Origin: Phellopilus nigrolimitatus | Lineage: Eukaryota > Basidiomycota > Agaricomycetes > Hymenochaetales > Hymenochaetaceae | Length of the DNA stretch: 64,000 nucleotides | Assembly: GCA_021029095.1 (NCBI GenBank) | Contig: JAJOHG010000014.1 | Span: 372,001 to 436,000, forward strand | Direction of reading: 5' to 3' | Program-made: the position numbers and the translations under genes | Shown: piece after piece, positions 43,093 to 53,893 of the stretch | Layout of the letters: every line of letters starts with the position of its first letter | How positions within the stretch are numbered: the stretch's first letter is position 1 | Notes under the pieces: generated by a model | What the model was told of the DNA's origin: nothing | The model's input: only the letters and a program-made list of their open reading frames with translations | Database searches by the model: none

Positions 43093-43600
43093 GGTCCCGA
43101 CCTGTGATGTACGTAAGCTCTCCTTACTGAGACCATCTTTGTGTATCTGATGTCCAACTCACTCTTTCGTACAGCGCCTTATGAATATATGGGTGTATAG
43201 AACCGTTAAAGCTACATACATGCAAATGCACCTTCGTTAATCTAGATGCTGTCCGATTTCTGTGTTTCTCAATGTTTTGTTGCTCGTGGACTCGACTACT
43301 GTGGCTATCGAATTCCGCTACGGAAAACAGAGCAATCTTCTGTAATCGGTAGCCTCGATCGTCTGGGCCTAGTCTGGCTAATCTACTAACCACAGCTGTC
43401 GAGAATCGATACTGCAAAGGCCTCAAATAGCAACGCACATGAGCAAACAAAATTATCTGCTCCGTTCACGAAGACCCATAAATTATGAGGCACGAGTACA
43501 AGCACTGCTGAGTTTGTTTCGTAGAGGAAGAACGTAGTCCACGTTTCGTACATTTATTCAACTCGAGTGCAGCAAATCTATCGCGCATGCCGTGAGATGC
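43093..43600. other. 3' flank with inverted membrane-protein 3' remnant
   Basis: Repeats the 3' flank seen after copy E. At 43480-43560 it contains, reversed, the end of the membrane-protein 3' flank, so the tail-to-tail arrangement is kept here too. No gene. Confidence 0.55.
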
Positions 43601-43619
43601 GACTGCAGGTATTCACTCT

Positions 43620-44045
43620 TTGCAGCAAATTGAAGCCATTAAGTATAAGCTTGCTCGAGCCGGTCTCTTCGGGGACCTTCCGGCACACAGTTTGTGTGCC
43701 TTTCCAGGACTTTTCTCCCCTCTCCTTTTGATGTGCGACGAAACGACGGTTCTCGCGTACAACGCACGCACAGCGGACAGGTGCACGCGGATTCGCTTCG
43801 GGAGGCCGACGCAGTCATCGTCGTCGGGTCCCTCGAAACACGCGCACGGAGGCCGCTGCGACTGTAAGGCGCTCGACCACGGTGTTACGTGCAAAGGGTG
43901 TAATCACAGAATCGTTGGTGTGCGATTCCAGTGTGCCACATGCCGCGCGCCGGAGACGCGATCGTATAGCTCGGTGCATTCTCTTGATATTTACAGAATG
44001 GCGCAGGGCTTGACTGGAGTTGGTCCTCGTGCTGCCCCCATTTAG
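43620..44045 (+). pseudogene. ZZ-type zinc-finger gene fragment
   Basis: Open frame with ETTVLAYNARTADRCTRIRF, then HGVTCKGCNHRIVGVRFQC, ATC and a degraded end. H-G-V-T-C-x2-C ... I-x-G-x-R-F-x-C-x2-C is the first half of a ZZ finger, as in p62/NBR1-like proteins. The second Cys/His half is missing or frameshifted. It runs into the membrane-protein 3' fragment at 44090. Confidence 0.65.
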
Positions 44046-44089
44046 TGCGCCAACTGCGAGCAACGATCGTATCTTCTTCGCGACCCAAC

Positions 44090-44510
44090 GCACGTCTTCA
44101 ACCTGGCACGTCACTGTCGTACGACGACAGCGAGACGCCTGCACACTACTCCTTTCAGAATTCGCACACCAAGGAACACGGACGGCATATATCTTTCGAC
44201 ACTACGGAAACAGCCGCGGCACTTCCGGGCGGGACAAGATTCAAGGAGGCATCTCTGGTTATCTCTTTCGCCTCTTCTGTTATTGTATATGACAATTGCT
44301 GCACAATGCTTCATTGAAAGCGCGTTTTCTTCATTTAGCATGGCTTCCTGGCTGTACTTCTCTTCTCGACTTCTCTTCCTCGGCTTCGCTGACTGTATCC
44401 TGTACTTGCTTACTAATTCTCTCACTTTCTTCGTCCTTGGTTGTTGTGTCTACGTGTATTCATTTATGGTCAATGTTTCTTGAATAAATGTACGAAATCG
44501 TACGAAGCGT
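44090..44510 (+). pseudogene. Membrane-protein 3' fragment
   Basis: Copy of the 3' end of the 29857 gene (DSETPAHYSFQNSHT, ALPGGTRFKEASL) plus its 3' flank up to the gaataaatgtacgaaatcgt motif. Lacks the membrane span; converges on copy F. Confidence 0.75.
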
Positions 44511-44849
44511 GGACTTCGTTCTTTCGCTACGGAACAACCTCAACAGTGCTTGTATTTGCGTCTCATGACTTACGAGTCTTCGCGATACGGAGAAAATAAT
44601 AGTTATCTCATTTCTTTGCTCATGTTGCAGAATCGATTCTCGACAGCTTACGGTTAGTAGTTTAGCCAGTCTAGGCCCAGACGATCGAGGCTGCCGATCA
44701 CAAAAGATCGCTCGGGCTTCCATAGCGAAATTCGATAGCCACAGTAGTCGACTCCACGAGCAACAAAGCATTGAGAAACACAGAAATCGGACAGCATTTA
44801 GATTAACAAAGGCGCATTTGCATGTATGTAGCTTTAATGTTCTTGAAAC

Positions 44850-45635
44850 TCAAGAGGCGCTGCACGAATGAGTGAGTTAGACATCAGATACACAAAGGTG
44901 GTTATAGTACGGAAAACATACACCAACGACCTTAGAAACTGAGCGAGCCAGTCCTCTATTCCAGGCGGAACGATGTTGGATGGTTCCAATGATTCATTAG
45001 GAAAGGTTACTCCTTCGAATCCGCCGATAAGCTGGGAAGCAGGTGCGGGAACATTATACATGAAGGCTTGCTCGGGGTGAAGTGTATCCGCTACAGTGTC
45101 ATCGCTCGAGGGCTCTGCGACGGTACTGGTAGTAGGAGCCGCGACCGTAGAAATCGCTGGCGGTTGAATAATCTCGGTTACTTTATCGTCGGAGGGAAAA
45201 TGTGACTGTATATTTAAATTATATTATGCACGTGGTCCAACGATATGCTTTATACTCACCTGCAAGACGTCGGACACGCTTCCTGGCAGCGGAGAATTTT
45301 GTACAAGTCTCGCTCGAGTAGCGTTCTTCCTGGGCTTCCTCCCCTTGTGAGGCGGGCACGATACCCGAGCCGTATCACAAACTTCGCAGTTCCCAGACGA
45401 GTACGGCGGCGATATGTTGCACTAAATAGTGACAAAATTAGCATCTTGATTTTGAGGAACGCGAACGACACGGCCTGACCTTCTTACGCATTTCTGCGCA
45501 ATTTCTGCACGGCTTCATGTTTTTCTTGCGTGTCCTTGCGGGCTTGGTTGTCTGGACAGTAGGGGATAACTGTGGGGCGACTTCGGGAGCGGGCTGCTTC
45601 ATTGCACATTCCCATGGTTGACCATCCATCGACAT
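44850..45635 (-). CDS. Small Zn2Cys6 protein, copy F (intact, about 203 aa)
   Basis: Exons 45635-45480, 45421-45260, 45205-44922 and a terminal piece ending 44850. Exon 1: MSMDGQPWECAMKQPAPEV ... NMKPCRNCAEMRKK. Exon 2: CNISPPYSSGNCEVCDTARV, then SCPPHKGRKPRKN. All six Cys are present with the family spacing, and the 58-nt phase-0 intron falls before Cys3. Exon 3: FPSDDKVTEIIQPP, STVAEPSSDDTVADTL, an AFMYNVPAPASQ segment also found in copies C and D, and GIEDWLAQFLRSL. It mixes features of both subgroups (exon 2 like 42 kb, exon 3 like 38 kb). A TATATAAAA box lies about 140 nt upstream, and a possible 5'-UTR intron (gtgagtccc ...) precedes the ATG. Confidence 0.8.
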
Positions 45636-45829
45636 GACTACATAGACCTAGCTGTAAGCAAGTAACGCAAGACGTCGGCACGGAGATGGGACTCACAAGT
45701 TACTGTGCTAGTTTCGACAGCAAGGCACAGGGTGTTTTTGAGATATCAATGAAGGCGCACATAGCTGCTTTTATATATTTTGTGTCGACTCATCGTAATC
45801 GGCGAAAGCAAGAGCATTGACGCAGCAAA

Positions 45830-46657
45830 GAAATCAGTCCCGCCACAATTTCCGTGATTTTCCCACAAGGCACTCCCAGACGAGGTAATTTCCGGGGGTG
45901 GAACCTTAAAAAGTCCAACAGCACTTCTGGCGGCTGGAACTTCGATCACAGAAGTGGATCCAAGCGGCTGCATGCCTGACGCCGCGTAAGAAGGGTTCGA
46001 CCGGGTTGTTGCCCGTTTCGGGGTTTCGACGAGTTCGTGGTCGGGCCTGCATACCAAACAGCTTCAAATAAACTCAATCATATGTTGCCGGCTGACCAGC
46101 TAACAGGGAGAGAAAGCGGCAAATTTGAACTATATATATGCTGGATAAGGCTCTGGAACCGGCGCCAACGTGATAGAGACGATTGATAATGCTTACACCG
46201 CGCACCAGCGTCTATGATAGTTCGGAATGCGTACAGGTTCTTGACCCCTTCACGGAAGCAGGGTCGACGATTATAATTGAATTCCGATGAAAGATCGATT
46301 AATGCGACGCACCAATCTATCTTGCGCGTACAACATGTTGTCGATACTGTAGGAACGGATACAATAATCTTCTGGTTCGTGGCTTGTCGGCGTTGAAGAC
46401 GGCCAGAGACGACGTTCTGCTTTGTCATCGACTGCTTACGTATACGTATTGTGCTTTGCATTATGTAACGCCAGCCGGATCACAAGACGCGCTCCGTTGA
46501 TTAAGATCGCCGGGCCGCTGAGTCCGTCACGCCTTTACTTAAAAGCGTGCCATGTCGTGCGACGTCCTATCTTCATCCCCGCACTCGTCACCACTGCCTA
46601 CTTTTTGTCGCTCCTAGATCCGCTCTAACTGTCTTTATAAGAATTTCTTGCTTGACG
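45830..46657. other. Intergenic region at the end of the repeat-rich block
   Basis: No supportable gene; several open frames on both strands lack domains. Probable promoter of the dehydrogenase gene at its right end. Confidence 0.45.
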
Positions 46658-48084
46658 ATGGCGCAGACGACATTCAAAGGCTACGGTATCACTGGTGCGT
46701 CATATGTGCAGCGACCCCCAGTCGAGCGCAAGTCGAGCTGACAGCGACGCAGACGCAACCAAGTGGAAAGACTTCAGCGTCGTGGAGTATCCGTCGAAAA
46801 AATGGGCAGAGACCGACGTTGAGATTGCTATTACTCACTGCGGGTACGTCTGACACTTTGCATTGGAGAATCTCACTAGACCCGTCCATGTAGTGTCTGC
46901 GGCTCAGACGTGCACACGTTGAGCTCTGGCTGGGGTGCATTCGATGTGCCCCTCGTAGTCGGGTGAGCGTTTATTCCGCACTCACACGGACCGGGTTTAT
47001 TTATCTATTCATGTCCGTCGGCGTTTCTTCGCGCAGTCACGAGATCGCGGGGATGGCGGTGCGTGTGGGGTCCGCGGTGCAGGGCATCAAGGTCGGCGAC
47101 CGCGTCGGCGTCGGTGCGCAGATCTCCTCGTGCTACGACTGCACACTTTGCAAGCACGACAACGAGAACTATTGCCCGAAGAAGATCGACACGTACGGCG
47201 ATAAGTACCCCGACGGCGTGCGCACGCTCGGTGGGTACTCGACCGGCATCATCGCCGACGCACGCTACGTGTTCCCGATCCCGGACGGCGTGACGTCCGC
47301 GGACGCGTCCTCGATGCTTTGCGGCGGGCTCACTACGTACTCGCCGCTCGTCCGGAATGGCGCCGGTCCGGGCAAGAAGGTCGGCGTAATCGGCATCGGC
47401 GGGCTGGTGCGCTGTCCCACCTGAGCTACTTCCGCGCCCCGATGCTTATCTCTGCCTGATAGGGCCACTACGCGATCCTGTTCGCGAAGGCGCTCGGATG
47501 CGAGGTCTACGCGTTTTCGCATAGTAGCAACAAGGAGGCAGACTGCCGCAAGATGGGCGTCGACCATTACGTCCTTGACTCGCCGGGATTCCATGACAGT
47601 TTGCAGTACGAGCTTGATATGATTATCTGCTGTCGGGATGCGGCCGAAGGCTTCCCGATGAATGAGTACCTCTCGTAAGCCATCGTCTTTAAGGTTATCT
47701 GCTCCATTCTAATAACCATTACCACACATGTGTCAGGATGCTCAACGTACATGGCAAGTTCATCTGTGTTGCGCTTCCTGACAAGCCTTTCCCACCCCTC
47801 ACCGGATTCACGCTGCTCAACAACGGCTGCTACATCGGCGGCTCGCATATCGGCTCGAAAGCGGAGGCAATTGCTATGCTCAAGCTCGCGGCGGAGAAGA
47901 ACATCAAACCTTGGTGCGCTCACTTGTTCGCATCTACTCGGCGCCCATGCTGACATACTTTACTTTTTTCTTCTCTGTGTGAAGGATTGAGGAGATCCCG
48001 ATGAAGGACTGCCACAAAGCGATCGAGGGCGTGCTGAACGGCAAGCCGCGCTACCGCTATGTCCTCACCCAGGATCTTGTGTGA
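46658..48084 (+). CDS. Zinc-dependent alcohol dehydrogenase (cinnamyl-type, NADP)
   Basis: MDR-family dehydrogenase reducing aldehydes to alcohols, probably cytosolic. Order: MAQTTFKGYGITG, WKDFSVVEYPSKKW, catalytic zinc site HCGVCGSDVHT with a following HEIAG, structural zinc SSCYDCTLCKHDNENYC, DTYGDKYPDGVRTLGGYST, cofactor Rossmann turn GVIGIGGLGHYAILFAKAL, and C-terminal IGGSHIGSKAEA and MKDCHKAIEGVLNGKPRYRY. Introns lie at about 46834-46893, 46960-47036, 47407-47462, 47678-47737 and 47914-47983. The joint between the first and second coding stretches near 46738 is not explained by a clean intron of the right phase; a missing base there would join them. Homologous to yeast Adh6-type enzymes. 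Confidence 0.85.
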
Positions 48085-48267
48085 TCCTGCGTAATTGTGC
48101 AAGAAAATATTGTCCCGTTTGTAGACATCAGAATCATGATTTCCTTTAGAGGAATGTAGAATATTTTAGTAATGGAAAAGAAACACATGTATTTCAGAAA
48201 CCGATTAGATTGAGAAGCAGAGCGCTAATCAGGTACAGAAGTTGAGATAGACGTCTGTAGGCGCCAA

Positions 48268-48300
48268 TAAAGGGTCTAAGGGTCTAAGGGTCTAAGGGTT
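48268..48300. repeat. Tandem 8-bp repeat (TCTAAGGG)
   Basis: About four copies of gggtctaa in tandem in the 3' flank of the dehydrogenase gene. Superficially telomere-like but 8 bp long. Confidence 0.7.
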
Positions 48301-48419
48301 CAGTCAGAAAGTTTAATGCAAAGAAGCAATGACACGTTGTGTGGCGATGCAACGGGCTTGGCTTCTTGTGACGTCTGAGTCATCACCTCTGTGACCTGTA
48401 CATTACAATCGCTTCCGGC

Positions 48420-48482
48420 GGTGACGACGACGCGACGGCGACGACAACGACAACGACATCGACAACGACAACAAATCAACGA
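48420..48482. repeat. Imperfect trinucleotide microsatellite (GAC/AAC)n
   Basis: gacgacgacgcgacggcgac followed by acaacgac units, lying in the probable 5' UTR or promoter of the gene at 48520. Confidence 0.7.
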
Positions 48483-48519
48483 CCGCAAAACTTAGAAGTA
48501 TTCAGTACAGGCTTCAAGG

Positions 48520-50303
48520 ATGACTGCTGCATTGGCAGAGGCGAGCTCGTCGGCGACACACCCGGCGCACGGCGCGGAGGGCTTCTTGCTCCTGTTACTG
48601 AACAACGTCGAAGCGTGGTTGCCCGGCGCACCTACCGGCATCGTCGATCAGCTCGCACTCGAGTGCGTCACACTCCCGATTCCCGTATCTGCGCAGGGAC
48701 AATTGGGGGAAGAGGATGAGCGCGACGTCTGGCTCGTGCTGCGCGTCGGCCCGCACGAGGTCCCCATTGCGCCGACGCAGATCGTGCACCACGTTCGGGC
48801 AGTGCGGACATTCATCTTCGATGGCGGAGGCTTGGGACCCGCGGGTGGAAACTCAAACTGGACGATCAAGCTACCGGAACCGCGGAGTCCGTTGGATGTG
48901 GAGAACTTAGACACGTTTGAGGTGGTATTGGCGCAGTACGCCGCTGTCGAGGAGGTGGACGTAGATGGGCCGCCTCCTGGCTACTCGGCCTCCACGACTG
49001 GTAATTCAGCTTCCTCTACTCCCTTCAAGCCATCCTCTGGAAAGAGACCTGTGCCCCCTCCGCCTCAACTTCCGTCCCAACATCTGTCCGATCAGCCTTC
49101 TCCATCCGTTCCTCCCCCACGTCTCCCGCCTCGTTCCCTCCCTTCCTCTTCCAGGCTACCAGAATCAAAGTCAGAAGCTGACTTCAAAGGCAGGCTGGTT
49201 CTCGTGGACGAAGATGATGGCGAGGTCGTGGGCACGCTTGGAGAGCAATTCCACATCCGTGAGGACAAGGCGCTCAGATCAAAGGGCCATGAGAAGGATC
49301 CGGTTGTAGTCGACATACCCGAGTATGATGACCGGCCGGACAGGCCAACGGAAGTGTACATCCACCCCGTCCCGATTGAGCAGCAAGATACGCTAATGAA
49401 AACTGCGTCGCTCATCAGGTGAGCTATGCTTTCCTGATAAATAAAAGGTAATGTGGAGCACATAACGTTCTTTCCTAACCAGCCGAGGGCTCGTCTTCGC
49501 TACCAACACGCTCACGACGGGCTTCGGGGCCGCCTCGTCCTACTACGTCGCGCACTCGACGCCCGCCGCGAAGCCGCTGGTCTTCTCCGAGAGCACCCGC
49601 GGGCACGTCCGGCGCGCGCACATGGTCTCAGGCAAGGCGGTGACGGTGACTGCAAAGACGACGGCCCTCATCCACGAGGCGCTCGAATACGCCGTCAGGT
49701 ACGCCAGCGGGAGTGATAAGGGGAAGGGAAAGGAGAATCAACAAAGTGTAGTACGGACCGCGCCGGGCGCCCCGCCTCCACCTCTCCCGCTGAGAAATCG
49801 CATTTTTTTGTCGACTGATATGCTCCTTACCACTGTGGAGAACTCGGCGAAGCAACTTATAGAGCATGGCACGCTGCGCACCAGCGAAGCTTTAGGGCAC
49901 AAGTGAGTTTTATACTTATGCATATGAAGCAATACGACGAGTGGCGTCGATTTCCCCTCGCCGATTCGCTCTCTTCATTTTCTCTGCCTTCTTATCGTAT
50001 GGATAATATCTGATCTCAGACAGATACGGCAAAGACGTTGGCGACGCGTCGCTGCTCGTCGGGAACACGGTGCGCAACGTTGGCATCGTGTACATCGACG
50101 CGCGCGGGGTCGGGCGTCGCGCGCTGCTGAAGAAGGCGGGCAAGTCGTTCATCAAGGCGAAGCTCGGGCACCGTGACGTCGTGCTCGGCGTAGATGAGCG
50201 CGGGCAGCTCCTGGGCCCGCAGGGCGCTCCTCCTGGAGGCGGGGGCCCTGTTTTTGATGCGGATGCTCCCGGGAGCTCCTGGGACTCTAAGCGGCAACTA
50301 TAA
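48520..50303 (+). CDS. Senescence/spartin-domain protein
   Basis: Exons 48520-49418, 49483-49902 and 50024-50303; introns of 64 and 121 nt with coherent frames; about 532 aa. The N-terminal part (FLLLLLNNVEAWLPGAPTG, then VWLVLRVG) is a plant-senescence/spartin-type N-terminal region, followed by a Pro/Ser-rich linker (RPVPPPPQLPSQHLSDQPSP). The C-terminal senescence domain includes GLVFATNTLTTGFGAASSYY, AVTVTAKTTALIHEALEYAV and DASLLVGNTVRNVGIVYIDA, then GVGRRALLKKAGKSF. Relatives such as animal spartin associate with lipid droplets and membranes; the same role here is inferred. The first ATG in frame is taken as the start. Confidence 0.82.
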
Positions 50304-53180
50304 TACATACGGTGGGGTTGTCTGGGAAAGGACGGGCTGCCGCAGCGAAATACAGCGGATTTATTGCAGAACCTTATACATTGGCATTCTTAAATCGGGT
50401 TTTGTTTGGACCACTGTCTAAGTACACGCGGATGCACTTATCGATATCTTGCTGATTCGGATGGAAAGCAAAACTGCAAACAACATGTCTACGATTTCCC
50501 TTGGTCTAATTTCGTTATCGGTACACTATGATGTGCATCAATTGTCACGAAATCAGATCCATCAAGTACCGTTCCCAGCTCACCCGGTTTTCGTTTTCCA
50601 AAAGTCTTTCCAAGGATTGTCGAGAAACGCGGTGGCTCGGTGAGATTCGTTGTCGTTTAAAAATTCATTGCTATCTACTGATACTGACTGAAGACGATTT
50701 ATGTGAACAGATCCGAAAACCGATACAAGGTGTATCAAGGCCTTTAGGATCCAACAGACGTACATTACCAATGCGAACACGCGTTTTTTTTATCCAAGGC
50801 ACCTGACGGTTAGTGTTCGAAGAGAGTGCAATCGTCAACCGACCGTGTAAACGATGATCAAGAGCGCCTTTTGAGACAATTGGTACATGTATATATTGTC
50901 CGTCAAGAACTGGTTAAGACAACATGGGCCTCATCAACAAGGGAATCTGTATACCCTGTTGAAGAGTCTGTTTTGCCTTCCATTAACTCGGGCGTGTCGT
51001 TTTCGAAAGGCTTTTCGTTCGTGTAATACGTTCCGGCGTCCCAGGCCTTCCGGAAAGGTCGGCAGGATGCATGCAGAAAATTCGGCCCAGCGGAAGATGC
51101 TGCAACTACTTCGACTGTCTCGGCCGTATATCCGCGGAAGATCGGGGCGATACAAGTTGAAAGCATCCATCAGAATAGAGGCGCGAGCGAGATAATCGCG
51201 TTCCATTTGAGGGCCTCTGCGGAATTCGAAGCGATGATATGCGAGTTGTGCGAACCATCGTGCATGCTTTCAAGAGCTCTCGGCTTTTGTTCGATTCTCT
51301 CAGCAATCCTTTCGCATGCGAGCAAGCGCCGGCACATACTCGATTTCGAGATGGGGGTGTACTCACTGGAAATCTCGTCCCGCCCCCATCATAATGCGCT
51401 CGCTACCGTTGTTACTGGCCTTGATAAGCTTGCCGTCTTAGAAAACTACAGTCTCCGAAAGCATATGCTCAATATGTGCGCCCGCCGACGGCGAGAAAGA
51501 TGGGCCGTCATTTTAACCATCAGTACACTCGACACATGCGAAATACGAAGCCGTACGGCAAGTGTTATAGAATTCAGAAAAGGGTATGTTGTATAGAGAC
51601 TTCTCCAGATAACGTTCTGATTCACTAAGAGCAGTATCCTTTAGTGAAATATCAAGCATTTGTATTCCATTATAACGTGGAAGGATTGCACCAAGGTCGG
51701 CCTCACTGCTTGCCCGCTCTGACAAGGCCGTCGTCATAAGCTTCATGTACAACGGGACACTCATACCATATCTAAGACTTTCACCGACCCTGGAGGCCCA
51801 TCGGCTGCTCGAATGAATGAGATATGACAACATGAAAAAACTTTAATCCGGACATGCGCGTATACCCAGTCTACTGACTCTGAGCGCGCGCGTGACGGCA
51901 CTTTGCGGGTGTCTAATAATCGGTTGCCAAGCGATCTGGACCTTCGAGCCTCACAGTGGTCGGTCTCGACTCTGGCGTCGTTCCTTTCGTGCCGATGTAC
52001 TATTTCTTCTCGACCAATCTGAAAGATAGGAGTCATCGGCAGGAGCTTGTATATTGTCAGAATCTTCTCCGGCTTCAATTTCGCGCGCCTCCTCGTATTA
52101 CACTACACCAAATTCGTCGTCATTCTTGTGAATGAAGCTACCTGTTTAGATGACGGAGGCAAGGTAGACCGAACACTTGGCTCCTATTTACTTGAAGTCC
52201 TCGTTCTAGTTCGCTGCGGGTCATCAATAATCAAGCGACCCGGTGCACAAGGGGGCTACTGAGATACCTGATAGGCTGCTTGTCCTGGTCTGGACCAAAT
52301 TTTTATATGCGCGTCTTGATGGGTGCACGGAAAGAGTTAAGAATTCCTTCAGCGGGGCCAGACTCAATTGCGCTTCTCATCCAATTAACGGCGCCGTACA
52401 AGAGCTCTGGAAAAGCACATTGTATTCAGATTTACGAGGCTTCTCTCAAAGTTGGCCAAAAAACTGAAGAGAATAAATCACACCTTTTCGCAAGTTGAAT
52501 TTTACAGAGAAAATCTCGAAGACATGATCACGAAATTAAGCTTTAGACAACAAGCGCGATGATTTTCGCTCAAAGATCGGCGCGCCACAGTCAGTCACGC
52601 AGCTCGCAATCCGAACATAACACCGACGAATGTAGTCGACGAAGTCGGGACTCTCTTCAAGATAGGTATATCTCAGTCTTCATGTCAGATACTACTAAAT
52701 CCGTTCTGCATGTGGGAGAATCCAGTATCTAATTCACTAGCAAGTCGCGACCAACTCGAGACTTTGAAGCCTGGACACCCCAGAACCAATTATCATTTAA
52801 ACGCCTCGGTGATAGAGCTTTTTCTAAGCAGTGCCTAGAGCGCATATCGCTCTTCAAAAGATTCCGCTGGCCTAGACATAGTCGTGGTTGATCAAGATCT
52901 GCATCTTTCCAACACCCTCAAATAGACCGCTCGGTAGCGAATGAGAAAAGACTCCGGATTTTGCAATAAAATTTCGGGGGTAACTACAAGTTCGCCGCTT
53001 CACGTGCCGGTTCATCAGAAATAAAATCGAGGGTGGTAACCAAGCAGAGATGCATCCATACGCAGAGTACAGCTGTATGATTATCAATAGCGGAAGCGTG
53101 GTTGTAAAAGTCGTCGACAGGATACATGGTTTCGTAAAGAGTTGGGAGTGGAACAGCAGGTGGAGCAAATCGAGAGCAAT
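50304..53180. other. Long spacer; possible decayed minus-strand gene at about 50.9-52.1 kb
   Basis: On the minus strand, several adjacent frames look protein-like: SSRWASRVGESLRYGMSVPL (about 51800), SEADLGAILPRYNGIQMLD, RRLLACERIAERIEQKPRAL (about 51320) and DAGTYYTNEKPFENDTPELM (about 51030). They could be exons of one diverged or broken gene, but stops interrupt and no domain is recognised. The rest holds nothing I can support. Confidence 0.35.
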
Positions 53181-53893
53181 TCAATTTTCACTATACTCTG
53201 GCGCCCACATCGAATCCCACTTATCGAGAGAATGCTCGGCATTGAACACACCCATATGGTCTTCCTGGACCGTATAATCGGCGAAACATTGCGGTTCTGT
53301 CGATGAATGATTCAAAGAGCTTCCGAGATCAAGTTCGGGCGCTTGGTAAGTGTGCTCATGCTCGCGGAAAGGACCCGCCACAGGTCCAGTAGCTGCGACG
53401 CTCCAAGTCCCCCCTTCATGCGCGGGGAGAACCTAAGGGTAGACAGGTTAAGCGTTCTGAGGCAAACACAAGAAGCGAGCAAGCAAATACCTGTATGAAT
53501 GTTCCCTCAATTGTAGTCTCGACGATGTGATCGAAGCCCTTTAGGTGAGGTATTCGAAGACGCTGCTGGCTCCCCGTCTCGCGACGCTTGTTATGCGGAG
53601 GGCACGCAGGAATACCGGCCTTAGTACACTCTTTGCATCGCTCGGAGGAGTGCGGAGGAGAAATATCACACTACATGGGTTCTTTCAATCGCTTGTAACA
53701 TAAGATCACCAAGAATGAAGCATCCTGCACTTACCTTCTTTTGCATAAAGGAGCACCTACCGCACGGTTTCATGTTACGCTTAGGTGCAGGGAGGTACGG
53801 AGGCGACGTAGTTGGCGGGGCTGCGTCCTTCGTGCTTGCGATAGAAGGGGACAAAGGCTCGTAAGTTGAGGCTAGTTCTGGGGCACGTTCCAT
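53181..53893 (-). CDS. Small Zn2Cys6 protein, divergent copy G (196 aa)
   Basis: Exons 53893-53735, 53670-53491 and 53432-53181; introns of 64 and 58 nt, both phase 0. Exon 1: MERAPELASTYEPLSPSIAS ... NMKPCGRCSFMQKK. Exon 2: CDISPPHSSERCKECTKAG, then IPACPPHNKRRE. The motif is C-x2-C-x6-C-x10-C-x2-C-x7-C with basic residues after it. The intron again lies exactly before Cys3. Exon 3 is unlike the others in sequence but also acidic/aromatic (ELDLGSSLNHSSTEPQ, EDHMGVFNAEHSLDKWDSMW). It lies outside the amplified region and shows no sign of decay. It is the best evidence that the family is maintained by selection rather than being a recent repeat artefact. Confidence 0.8.

Noticed and set aside
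48268..48300. Interstitial telomere repeat
   Set aside because: The unit is 8 bp (TCTAAGGG), about four copies; the fungal telomere unit is TTAGGG.
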